64,000 bases of DNA, from NCBI RefSeq assembly GCF_001949145.1, contig NW_019091678.1, forward strand, positions 136,782 through 200,781, read 5' to 3'. Below the pieces are notes generated by a model. It was not told the DNA's origin. It made no database searches and saw nothing but the letters and a program-made list of their open reading frames with translations. Shown here in pieces: positions 1 through 10,916 of this stretch; position 1 is the stretch's first letter; each line of letters opens with the position of its first letter. A program made the translations under genes and the position numbers. Source of the stretch: Acanthaster planci (lineage: Eukaryota; Echinodermata; Asteroidea; Valvatida; Acanthasteridae).

Positions 1-454
1 GTCCCCGGACTGGAGCTTGGGCCTATTCTGCAACGGGAAATGTGCCTGGTCATCTAAACCATCAGACTTCTCGCTCTCAGAGGGGCGGTTAGGTGGTTTC
101 TGCAGTGGGAAATAACTGTGATTGTCTTCCCCTGGGGACGAATGGGCTTCGTCATTGCCGATGTCTTCCGCAATCTTTTCCCCATCATCGTCAGATCTTT
201 CCAAAACAGAATAATTATGGTTGTTAGGAGACTCCGTATTGGACGGTTTCCCAGCCCTTGGTCCGCCTTCCACATAGCGCAAGCTCTCTCCTTCACCTTC
301 GTTATTTAGTCTGGAGTAGTAATGATATTCGTCGTCGTCTTCCTCGATTGGATTGGCTGCCCCAGTGCCGGGCTCGGTTTGCCCCCCTGGTGTCTTCCCG
401 TACGTATATGAATATTCCTGACTGCCCAGGGCCGGTGGATCTGGCAGGGGTGGT
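1..454 (-). CDS. Gene 1 exon 5: cytoplasmic tail with tyrosine motifs (runs off window)
   Basis: From a TTTCTCACAG acceptor the minus strand is open to the window edge, about 150 codons without an ATG requirement. It starts with a Pro-rich run (PPLPDPPALG), then carries YSYTY, an acidic patch EEDDDEYHYYSRL, RYVEGG, NHNYSVLE, and the paired repeats HSYFPLQ and AHFPLQ. YSRL and YSVL fit the YxxL docking form seen in ITIM/ITAM-type tails, but they are about 30 residues apart, so no canonical ITAM is formed. Composition is polar and acidic. The phase (2) suits the transmembrane exon at 2803. The 3' end lies outside the window. Confidence 0.62.
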
Positions 455-3400
455 CTGTGAGAAACTGAACACCGACAAAGCTCGAAATGATCACGTTGCT
501 CACTCTGTATTTGAGAAGGTAATTTTGCGAATGATTTGCTTGTCAACAGCACTGAGGTAAAACCCTTTATCGCGCTCGTTCCCCGAAGGGACTGTCTTAT
601 CCAGATGTGCTTGTAATGGCCATTGGGAAGGATGTGTAAAAAGTGGTAAAGCATCGGTGGGAAGCCTGCTTTTACTTAATGAAAATGCATTGAGAAGACA
701 GTTTCACTAATGTGCTCACGTGGAAATAGTATCACAGCTGTAGGCCTAATCAACTTGCGCGGGTGGTCACGCAAAATGTGGTTGGGTGTGTGTGCTTGAA
801 CTCTTGAATTTTGTGGGCTTACGTATTCATGAATGTTCTTGAATACTTTCTGTTCTGTAGAGCACCACGATTATACGATGTTCTTTGTGTCTTCTTTGGA
901 AGTCCTGCAGCCCTCGCTTTAAACTCTCCAAATATTCTCTAATTTATTCAAGATTCAAAATAGTCTAAAGATCATGCACGATTGTATGATTTTCTAAAGG
1001 TTCCTAGAACATTGTATAACCTCAGTTCGGTTTCAGAGCTTTGTAAATAAGACGTTTTTGTTTGGGTATACTTCAAGTGATTTTTCGGAGATGTCATGAC
1101 ATAGTCTTCAAAATTTATCAGTGATAGATGACATAAATTTAGAGGTCCAACGAACCCTTGGACAAGGCGGGAACGCGGGAGGTATGAGCAAACCTCACAT
1201 GCTATACTTCGCACTCCTTAGCACGTTACGACGTAATCTGTTTCGACGTTTGCCCTAACAAAAACTCACCCTTTGTATCCATTTCAGTATCAGACTCGTT
1301 AGCTGGGTTCCTACAACATGAAATACACATTGTTAAGCACAACTGTATACCTCAGATTCATATTATTCTGCATTTAGTCCTTATTAGATTCATATTCCTC
1401 TGCGTTTAGTCCCTATTNNNNNNNNNNNNNNNNNNNNNNNNNNNNNNNNNNNNNNNNNNNNNNNNNNNNNNNNNNNNNNNNNNNNNNNNNNNNNNNNNNN
1501 NNNNNNNNNNNNNNNNNNNNNNNNNNNNNNNNNNNNNNNNNNNNNNNNNNNNNNNNNNNNNNNNNNNNNNNNNNNNNNNNNNNNNNNNNNNNNNNNNNNN
1601 NNNNNNNNNNNNNNNNNNNNNNNNNNNNNNNNNNNNNNNNNNNNNNNNNNNNNNNNNNNNNNNNNNNNNNNNNNNNNNNNNNNNNNNNNNNNNNNNNNNN
1701 NNNNNNNNNNNNNNNNNNNNNNNNNNNNNNNNNNNNNNNNNNNNNNNNNNNNNNNNNNNNNNNNNNNNNNNNNNNNNNNNNNNNNNNNNNNNNNNNNNNN
1801 NNNNNNNNNNNNNNNNNNNNNNNNNNNNNNNNNNNNNNNNNNNNNNNNNNNNNNNNNNNNNNNNNNNNNNNNNNNNNNNNNNNNNNNNNNNNNNNNNNNN
1901 NNNNNNNNNNNNNNNNNNNNNNNNNNNNNNNNNNNNNNNNNNNNNNNNNNNNNNNNNNNNNNNNNNNNNNNNNNNNNNNNNNNNNNNNNNNNNNNNNNNN
2001 NNNNNNNNNNNNNNNNNNNNNNNNNNNNNNNNNNNNNNNNNNNNNNNNNNNNNNNNNNNNNNNNNNNNNNNNNNNNNNNNNNNNNNNNNNNNNNNNNNNN
2101 NNNNNNNNNNNNNNNNNNNNNNNNNNNNNNNNNNNNNNNNNNNNNNNNNNNNNNNNNNNNNNNNNNNNNNNNNNNNNNNNNNNNNNNNNNNNNNNNNNNN
2201 NNNNNNNNNNNNNNNNNNNNNNNNNNNNNNNNNNNNNNNNNNNNNNNNNNNNNNNNNNNNNNNNNNNNNNNNNNNNNNNNNNNNNNNNNNNNNNNNNNNN
2301 NNNTTTAGTATTCCGCAAAGCTATTTTAGTTGTTTCTATGGAAAATCATCAAACAAGGTGCAACGAATCCCTGAGCTTAAAAAGATTGACTCGATGTTGC
2401 TTATTTTTTTCAGAGATGTTTATCAGTCACATGAACATTTTAGTACGTCACATCAATTTCGAAACAAAAAATGGATTAGAATTAACAGGATCTGCAGTTC
2501 AAATGTTACAGTCACTATCAACTACAACAATCAAAGAAATGGGTCGTTCTGTAAGTTCAGGGTCCAAACGTTTGACATGTTTGTGTCCCTGTTACACCTG
2601 ATCTGTGTAATTCGACATTGAAATATCACTGAAATTGATTTCAAGCTATTTCCATTTGTATGGCAGGTCATTTGCATTAGTTTATCACTTTGGGAAATTA
2701 GAGAACGTGTTCTGAACTTGCCAAATCAAATGTCAGATGTGACCCCTAAATAATAGAATGACCCAAATGGTAAGAAAAAAATTTATTCGGTGCTTCACTC
2801 ACAGGGGCGTCTTCTTGAAAGCCGGCAGGTTTCCTCTCCGTCTAAGATACCAAACCACGGCCCCAGCAAGGACCAGAAAAAGCACCAGAGATAAGACGCA
2901 CGCAAGGGCAGTCGTCGTAGCAGCAGGCCCACGTGTTTGTGGTGGCTGTGTAGTGGTCCTACACCAAGGCCTGTTACTATTTCAATATGAAGTACACTTG
3001 TTTAAATATTTCGATTTTCCCCGTTTGGGTGGGGGGGTCTTTTCTAATTGTGAACTAATCTGCGATCACGAAAACTGTATGTGGAAAGGTTTTGATCACA
3101 CGCCTTCTGAAATGAACCGAAACAACAGCTACTCATCAAAGTCAACAAAGTTTTTTTTTTAAATGACAGCCAAACTTAGTGCAAAATAGGTGTATCACTG
3201 AGATGTCTGCCTGAGAAAAAAAAACTTTGGCTCGAAATGTTCATACAAATTCGCCCATCAAATGGCAGAACAAACACTGAAAGTCAAGCAAATACGGCAC
3301 AAAGGAGTACTTCACTGGAACTGCGTTTAATATTGCTACGTATAATGTGCCCTTTTAGTAACGAGTATTATGTTTCCACACAGCACTTAAAATGATAGAA

Positions 3401-5721
3401 GAGACTGAATTTGTCCGGAAAAGTACCTCTTCTTCTGAGCCCACTCAGGATTCGATTCCTGTTCCGATGTAGTACAGACAGGCTTTTTCTCAGAACAGAG
3501 CTCGTAAACGCATGTCTCGTTAGCGCTCTCATTTTTACAAACCACAGCGTCTAGGTAGCCACACACTGTTTCCAACGCCCTGTCTCCACATGTATAATCT
3601 GTGTTGTTAAGGATAATTGGTTAACCAAAGCAGTAAATCGGTAAGCATGTGCAGCTCAACTCTAATGATAAAGGATCTAGATGTTTGAAATCTGGCCTTG
3701 AATCAGCATCGAAAATATTAGAGATATTTTCCCAAATTTCGATTTTTATGCCTACCCGTGTCATTCCAGCATCTTAATTTCGAGTCGGTTCTACAGATTT
3801 CCCGACACATCCGACACACTTGAGGATTTTGGGGATTGCATAAAAAAGACCTCCTGACGCACCTGATAAAAAAGTACAGACATTGCCAAAATGCAGTTAG
3901 GTTACAACTCGAACCAAGTTTTCTCTTTCTCGAATATCGGTCCCTTTGGTGATCCTTCGGCAGACGACTGCCCTATGGTAATTATAATTAAAACACAGAA
4001 TTCCCTGATCCACCATCGTAGTGCCAGAAGTGTTCAAAAGAAACTGATTCAAATTCAGAAAAGTTATTCCAAAATTCAAGCGTATACAACTTGCATTTGT
4101 AAGCCCAAAATTCATGCATTGCATGTAAAATATAGCACAAAGGTTTTTCTTTTTTCCAACTGATTTTGGGCCAGGTCTTCTCAAATTTGGAGACAAAAAC
4201 CTTCTGCAAATTATTGTATGCTCTTTACAGCATTACACCCCAAATCTAGTTTTTCTCTCTCAAGAAAGTGGATATCTAAACTTGAAAAACTTCTAACTTG
4301 AGGTTTTTGCAGCCTCCAGAACATCTATAAGGGAACGTCAAAAATAGAATTTTTTGAAAGGAAAGAGTGATAACTCCGCCATAAAATGACTTACTTGTAA
4401 TGTATTGTTAAATTTTTTAAAATTTCAGTATAATATTTCGTTATCATAATGTAGGCTAGCTGTCCATACATTTGAAAAGTGTCGAATAATTGATTTCATG
4501 AAATGCTCCGCAATATTACGCATGAGTGGGGGCGCGGTCTTGTGACTTGGGTTTGTCAGATTCAGATGATATAGCTGACAACTTGAACATTCTGTGATCT
4601 TGGGCAAACCACTTTACCCCTATGTACTAGTTTCTCCCAAACCAGGTGAAGCATGGGCACTTGTAGAGGCAGAGACTGTGCAAGTGTTGCCGGTTGGTCT
4701 TGGCTAATGAATGGGTTAATGATCAAACGTCGTTAGCATGATAGCAGATTACAAGGACCAAGTCCTCAAGCAACAACCTGATTTCTAAATACAAGTGTCA
4801 GCTGTCACTGAGTAGCTGCTCTTTCGAGGTAAAAGTCAAAGTCCATATACAAAGGCTAAATTGGTTGTTGACCACTCAAGCCCCTTCACAAAATCTCTCA
4901 CTCTCACAAAATACATGACCATGTTTTAACGAAATCGATTTGACAGTGACTCTTTGGGACAGTATGTAATTGATCCAACCACAGGACTCTTCTCCAAGGT
5001 AGAGAGGTAGTGTTAAATGTGTTTATCTTCAGGAGCACGGCGCATGATTCTCTGTCCCGATAACTTGGCCAAGTTGAGGAACAATCTCAATTTCAATTCA
5101 TCGAAGTATTTCTGTATAATCAGAATAGAATTATACGTGGAGCTTCATTCAAGTTACATTTGTTAATGTCACTCGTTTTGGACAGTGGTGTATCCGGGTC
5201 TAGGATGTGGGGGTGTTGCTTTTTCCCGAAAACGATCTTTCTTTCTTTCTTCATTTTTTTTCATCAGTAACAGAATCCGTAGCACCCCTCTAACTAAGGA
5301 AATAGTACTTCTTCTAAAATGGCGGCGCATTCAATTCCTTAAAAAACGCAAAATGGTCTCAGGGGAGCTAGATATGCCACTGAGTTGAAACCGAAACTTA
5401 CAGAATAACCAGTATTTCTGTATCTTTCCCTCTGAGGGCTTGTTCACAAGTACAGTATTTATTTATCATATCTTTTCATTCATAATCCACTTTATTTAGA
5501 CCTCAATTTTATAGAATGACCCACATCGTTCATCGCGTTTTTTTTAACTATGCTTACCTTCCACAAAAACGTTTTCTTATCTTAGTGATATTCAACTCTT
5601 CAGGAAGATCGCGCTCCAAAGCTGAACACGACCTCAACAGAATTCCTTCGAGGATCAGTTGAACCACGAGGAACGCAGGGAAACCGAGCAAAGCCCGTTT
5701 AGACAGTGTTCCTTTTTCCAT
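1..5721 (-). CDS. Cys-rich single-pass receptor-like protein, gene 1 (five exons seen, 3' end outside window)
   Basis: Five minus-strand exons join in phase: 5721-5558 (phase 2), 3853-3756 (phase 1), 3598-3427 (phase 2), 2958-2803 (phase 2) and 454 to the window edge. All introns are GT-AG. The product starts with a signal peptide and continues as a small ectodomain with 12 cysteines, a Thr/Pro stalk, one transmembrane helix followed by RRRG, and a tyrosine-containing acidic tail. I do not recognise the family; the architecture suggests a cell-surface receptor. Two relatives lie upstream at 10.9-13.5 kb and 16.3-18.5 kb with the same intron phases, so this is a tandem array. Intron 1 (3854-5557) contains only a possible repeat fragment near 5184. 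The last intron (455-2802) contains the 886-base gap, so an exon there could be missed. If the donor at 2802 is not used, the protein ends just after the membrane. Confidence 0.68.
1354..1417. repeat. Two 32-bp tandem units running into an assembly gap
   Basis: Units 1354-1385 and 1386-1417 both have the form agattcatatt..tctgc.tttagtcc.tatt and differ at only a few positions. The second unit abuts the gap, and the sequence after the gap resumes with tttagtatt, which resembles part of the unit. Confidence 0.7.
1418..2303. other. Assembly gap (886 N)
   Basis: Run of unknown bases inside the last intron of gene 1. The flanking 32-bp repeats suggest that a minisatellite array is unresolved here. 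Any exon inside it would be missed. The flanks 455-1353 and 2304-2802 show no coding signal that I can support. Confidence 0.95.
2803..2958 (-). CDS. Gene 1 exon 4: stalk and transmembrane segment
   Basis: After a GTGTAG acceptor the exon reads TTTQPPQTRGPAATTT, a Thr/Pro stalk likely to carry O-glycans. Then comes a hydrophobic helix (ALACVLSLVLFLVLAGAVVW) and a basic stop-transfer sequence, YLRRRGNLPAFKK. Read straight on, the frame ends at TGA (2801-2799), but that TGA is part of the donor CT|GTGAGT. Splicing there in phase 2 fits the tail exon at 454 exactly. Genes 2 and 3 show the same arrangement. Confidence 0.72.
3427..3598 (-). CDS. Gene 1 exon 3: second Cys-rich module
   Basis: The exon begins after a CAACACAG acceptor and ends at a GTACTT donor (phase 1 to 2, 172 bases). 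It has six cysteines at regular intervals (YTCGDR, ETVCGY, VVCKNE, ETCVYE, ELCSEK, PVCTTS) and a possible N-glycosylation site, NES. The matching exon of gene 2 is much shorter and has two cysteines, so the ectodomains differ more than the membrane parts. Confidence 0.66.
3756..3853 (-). CDS. Gene 1 exon 2: first Cys-rich module
   Basis: This 98-base exon is bounded by a CAG acceptor and a GTAGGC donor and runs from phase 2 to phase 1. It encodes 32 full codons with five cysteines; the core reads VCRMCREICRTD then RCWND. The corresponding exons of gene 2 (ICAGLCTTD) and gene 3 (LCWSICSLV) share the spacing C-x3-C followed by a later C, and share the phases. This homology is why I accept so short an exon. 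Confidence 0.66.
5558..5721 (-). CDS. Gene 1 exon 1: signal peptide
   Basis: The ATG is at 5721-5719. The reading begins MEKGTLSKRALLGF, followed by a hydrophobic stretch and a small-residue region (RSCSALE) that looks like a signal-peptidase site near residue 35. The exon ends with KIRKRFC and a GTAAGC donor, phase 2. The LREHFC end of gene 2 exon 1 is the matching position. I see no competing upstream in-frame ATG that would extend it usefully. Confidence 0.7.
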
Positions 5722-7038
5722 TGTTTCTCAGCCACCAGGTGCTCGAAAGTCGATGTGAAAATAATGGAGAAGTAGTGAAGGCCGTTCGGGCAGGCGAGTC
5801 TGTCGCGTGTTGAACTGTGTTGATTTGTAGGCCTAGTGTTTGTCGTAGTGGTTGCTGGGAAAACAAAGCCTCACTGATGTTTGAATTCTCAGTATAGCGG
5901 AACCAGGAAATTTAAAACAGAAAATGCAGGGCGCACATGTTGCCATGAGAAAATTTACTTGTACTGTAGAAATGCAGACCAAAATATCCCAGTGACGAAA
6001 GCTTTAACTAAACAATACAGCTTACACGAATAACAACGGATTTCTGTGGTTGTCCGCTGTTCAAGGATGAGCAAGGTTGATGAAGGGAATTTCTCCCGAT
6101 ATTCAATTAAAGGGTAATGCGGTGTACAACGGGTTTTTTTCCTAAAATACAGCCCTTGATGAATGCACCAAATTTTTTTCGTTCTTTTTCTGTCTTGCTG
6201 TAGGGTATAGCCTATTTTGGTGCCCGTTTTTGGTTTATGCTAACGAGTTTACACATTCATCTGATTCAGCAGAATTGTGACGTCTTTCCTGAAAAAACCT
6301 CAGTGCCGCATTGATAAGTTGTGCACAAATAGAATTGCTGATTGTTTTTATAATTTACTTACCAAAGTTTCGTTTTCTCTGCTGATTCATTGCCGTGTAA
6401 GTTCATGGAAACGAGCAACCCTTTCCCAAAAATGTAAGCCCAGCTTTATTTTGACCGTCAGTGGCAGTGAATCAGGAGCAAAATTTCAATCAAAGTTCCA
6501 CTGAAGCCCTTCCCTGGAGTTTCGCTTCGATGTTTCCTAGTCGCTGTAATCACGTTAATTTCGTCGGTTTATGCAACAAAATATCAATGAAACACACGAC
6601 TGTCTCATTCATGTTAATATTACAAGCTGGAGGTTGCAAAATTCGATGTGACTGCCCCACTGTGGAGAGATGGACGGTGGCTGTTGCTTATTTAGATTGA
6701 TTACTTTTTCAGCGAAGAGGTTTTTGTATAATGTTTATGCCATTCAAGCTCTTCTTTAATCTGTAGTTGACACTTTCTACCTGTACCATCACGTTTAATT
6801 GGTTGAAGGTCTTCAGTAATTACGGGATCATAGCTGAAAGAATGTTAGACTATAATTTCAAATGGATATAATTTTTGGACAGAAAAGTCAATGTGGAATA
6901 TTCTGCTCTGTTGGAACCGCAGCATGTAGTTACAGGTATTACACGTCGTACATTTGGTGGCAGATTTGCTCTCATCCAGTTAATTTGAACAAAACTATGG
7001 TGTTCTAAAGAGGACATAAAATTACGTTTCGTCGTCGC

Positions 7039-7065
7039 GGCGACGGCACTGTACTCGCCGTCGCC
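7039..7065. repeat. Short GC-rich hairpin
   Basis: The 9-base arms ggcgacggc and gccgtcgcc flank a 9-base loop in otherwise AT-rich DNA. It stands out in composition, but nothing shows a function. Confidence 0.6.
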
Positions 7066-9171
7066 CCAGACTTATGGAAATAGGAGGCGCCCTTTCAGAT
7101 GTAGCCCCGTTAAAAACCACACTGATATGAAAAATGATAGGAGGACACTGTCCGGGATATAAGCTGACAGCGCGACATACTTTTGACCCGTTAAAGGACA
7201 TATTGAACTTTCATAACCAGCATTGTCACTGTCAATTAGGCAACCTTGAAGGGCCGTATGGATCGCGAAATATTCAGTTAAATCACCGAGTCTTCTTCAT
7301 AATTTTTTATGACTTTCTCATCTGGATTTATGGCTGTTGTCGAAGCTGCTGGTACTTACGTCTCTTCTCTTTTGTCTTCTCGTAGCTCAAGTTCCCAATA
7401 TGCACAATCCTGGTGTGCCTCCATATGGTAGGCTTGTATAACGAAGTGCAGTTGCAATGTGTAGATTTTGTAGGGTTGTGGCTTTTCAACAGTTTCTTAT
7501 GGCTGTGGACTGCGAACGAATTATAACCCATGGAACTAAGATGTCGCACTGTACGAATATCTTCGCAAATTTATGACACTGGCTATAAATAAGTAATGAT
7601 AATTCGCTTTGATTCGTTCACATTATTCTAGTAATTCAGTGCAGTGCATATTATTCTACACCCTGAAGCCACATAACCACATAATGAACGACTTGAAGAG
7701 TCCGGATCGTGCGTGCATTTGCTGTGCACGTTATTGAAACCGGCTAACTCCACGTATGATGATTTTTTGACATTTCCGTGGTTGGCTCAGATTTGAATAA
7801 CAATACAGTCCATAAGACTACTGCCGGTCCCATTTCTGGAACTTCGTCATGCTATTTAGGGCGAACGTCCCGGTGTTTGCCGGTTTGGTATTTCCTAGAA
7901 AAAAGAAGCCACATGTGCATAACACGTCAACTGCAACCGGTGTCAATATCACGTGAACTTGCGAACCCTTTGAAACAAAATGGAGTCTGTTGTACCATAT
8001 CTTGAGCCTATTCCTAACACTTGACCAAACTTTGCTATGCGTTTGTCCAGGCAGGCATGCGCAATGCAGCCTACGGACCCCATACACTCCCAATTTCAGA
8101 CTGCCCCGGTCCAAAAAAACAGTAACATCTCCCTTTTGTTTGCTGCTAATCGTTTTTGTTGATTGACAACTCGCAAAGTAATGCAAAAAGTGTGTACTTC
8201 GTGTAATTTTGGCACAACTCTGAAAAAGAATATTTCCTGTAAATTTCTTTTATAAGTGTTGTTATAGTGTACTTTGTATTTCAAAGCATTTACGGTTATA
8301 TGTTTAAGTGGAGCTGCAATGAACATTTCTTTGACACAGTATTTCTGCGAAGGTATCAAAAAGTGCACTTTTGAATACTTTTAGAATTATCCATACTTTT
8401 CTGGACAACTGAGGAAGATATAGCTCAGTGCATAGGTTTTTCTGTTCGTATTGTGAACCTATACTGAAAACATTTCAGAGAAAGGGATTGATGCTTGCTT
8501 ATTGCTATGCACATGAACAACAAGCAATCAGCAAATAAGAGAAAATCAAGTTCTGAAAAATCTACAAAAATGCACCACTTGTTTGTGTACAAACCAATGT
8601 AAGATTGAGATTTCTTCCTGGGATGACATCACCGTTTTGCTCATGAATATGGAATTTTCATTAGCATAAAGAACCAAAAAGGCAGTAAAATGCCGTTTGG
8701 AATAGTGAAACAAAAGATGGAAATAAGGCTAACTGAGACGTAAAACTTCATTTTTGAAATTTGTATTGAAACAAACAAAAGGTACCCTTGAAGATTTATG
8801 AAAATGAATGTAATAGAGAGGACCTAAGCTTTCTGTATAATCTGAAGCCCAATATTACCTTATACCGATTCCTTTTTTTAGGGGGGTTCCACCCTCCGGA
8901 GAGTATGGCGCACAGGTATACCTTTAACACTAATATACGTTATCACAGACAAAAATATCACCCGAATGTGTTCTCATTTTCATGGATATGGAGTGCCTCA
9001 TAACAGAATCAAGTCTGGTATTGCCCAACATGAAACAGATTCACTATACAGATTACAGTTCTATACGTTACTCAGTTTGATGAGAAAAAAACATTTCAGA
9101 ATGCAGTGTATTTATATTTCACTATAAATAAAGATAGCAATTCAGTCCATAAGCAATGGTAAAAAATATAT

Positions 9172-9255
9172 ACGTAAACACCTCCACATAGGCCTATGTT
9201 GTTCTTTATAATGTGTAAACACCTCCACATAGGCCTACGTTGCTCTTTATTATGT
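9172..9255. repeat. Tandem duplication of about 47 bp
   Basis: The unit gtaaacacctccacatag followed by gcctatgttgttctttat occurs twice in a row with a few substitutions (gcctacgttgctctttat in the second copy). Confidence 0.75.
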
Positions 9256-10469
9256 GCATGCTATTCATACTTTGTATTGCCAAAAAAAAGTTAGATTTAA
9301 TTTGAAACTTATGAAAAAGATTGTAGAATTACATACTCAAGTCAAACCAGCGACCGATAATATCGGCACTTAGACACAAATATTTGATGTGTACTTTCCT
9401 TTTTATTAAGAGCGTTTTCATTTATTGCTGGTAGAAAATGTAAGAGAGTCGTAACCCTGCACATTTCTCCGATGTGGGCACCCGTTCATCTATCAAGGTG
9501 CGGTCAGTCACTTGTTTGTTGTACATTTCGTCCATGTAATCTTCTTGATGGTCTTCATCATGCACGCTTCTCTACTCCACCATGCATACATTAAGCTCAT
9601 GGCATCCCTCTAGTCAATGGCTAGGCAGCGATGATACGGGAAGGATATCTCGCTCTCTCTTAGAATCTAGAAACCAACAAAGCACCAAAGCAGTGTCTTT
9701 ATTTTCATCACCGCTGATGTAAAGAGTACCATTTGTGACGCTGCTTGTGTCCTTGTTTTGTGTTAATAATATTAAAAGTCACTTTGAAAATGTAATGCAA
9801 AGTGTACTCAGTTTCGTTTGTGAAATTTGCGGCGACAGTTTGCGATTGCATTACTTCCTCCTGTAGATGTTTATCATAAAAATACTTCTACGATTCGACA
9901 TAGTCACCCATATTTCAAAATACCTACCTAGTTCATCGGAACGCCTGGTGTATAACTTTCATTCCTGTGTGTGCACAAAAAGCAGTAAAGTTTTTTTAAC
10001 AACCAAGTAAACGGGGCTTTAGAAATAAGTGACTAAACATTCAAAAACAAGACTTTCTCACTATTAGCGGACAAGATGACACAACTATTCACATATCAAT
10101 GCAAATTTAACAACTTTCCCTGCCCGTAAATACCAAAGCCCTTCTGCGGACAAAACTTGCGCCGTCGACCACTTTGAAACATGAAAATTACAAAACTGAA
10201 AAGAGAGGAATCTTCAAACATTAGAATGAGCTACTTTGAGCCTGGTTTGGGAAAAATTTGTCTCATATCTTTGACAGCAATTCAAGTTGATGCTGTCATT
10301 CATTCCGTTTACCTAAAATCCTTTCACTTGGGAACTGGCAAGAAGATGTCTCCTCTGTTTTCTCTCTCCCTGTTTGTTTTCAAGGTGGATATGAATTTAA
10401 TACGAGGCATGCGGTACGTGATGAATTAACTCGCAAACTTGTGTCGAAATATTTGCCTTTGTGCTGACA

Positions 10470-10640
10470 GTCCACAGGGGAGTCAGGTTGGCGTAGCGCT
10501 TGTGGCCCGGTTGGATTCCTGGCTCAGTCCACATGTGGCTTGGCTTTTCAGTCCCGACCTGATTCTGTGGGTTTTACCCAGAACGTTCTTCTGGGGTTGT
10601 CCTCCCACCTCTCAAGCTACTACTTCTGTCTCCTCTCTAC
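10470..10640 (+). repeat. tRNA-derived SINE copy
   Basis: This copy shares ordered blocks with 39172-39350: a degenerate B-box like ggttggattcctgg, then ctcagtcca, atgtgg, gattctgtgggttttacc and gttctctgggttttcctcccacc (approximate). The matching order and the decayed Pol III B-box identify a short interspersed element family. Confidence 0.6.
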
Positions 10641-10916
10641 ATGTTTCTTCGGAATTAAGAACTACTATACTGTGCCTACAGCACTTTTGAGGGGAATCGT
10701 TGGCATTATCACCAGGAAGACTTAATAATTTTAAAGAAGTTAGCGATGGTAGCATTCGTGTTTTGGTGGACACATACTAATAATTTCGAAAGGAGGCTTG
10801 CTCTTAGTCTTTCCACTTCGTTTGCACGCAGTAGGGACGGTGCTTACTAGAATAAATGCTTACCACCTTACGAAGAGGGGTAATATACAAATTAAGACAA
10901 GTATTAAACCAAGGTC

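Larger units (their letters stand above)
5722..10916. other. Intergenic stretch between receptor genes 1 and 2
   Basis: About 5.2 kb with no supportable gene. It contains a GC-rich hairpin (7039-7065), a 47-bp tandem duplication (9172-9255) and a SINE copy (about 10470-10640). I looked on the minus strand for a tyrosine-motif tail exon for gene 2 and did not find one. Confidence 0.6.

Noticed and set aside
1413-2318. 301-codon open frame
   Set aside because: It consists almost entirely of unknown bases in the assembly gap.
7818-8186. 122-codon minus-strand open frame considered as a tail exon for receptor gene 2
   Set aside because: No Pro-rich start, no tyrosine motifs and no phase 2 acceptor; composition does not resemble the other tails.
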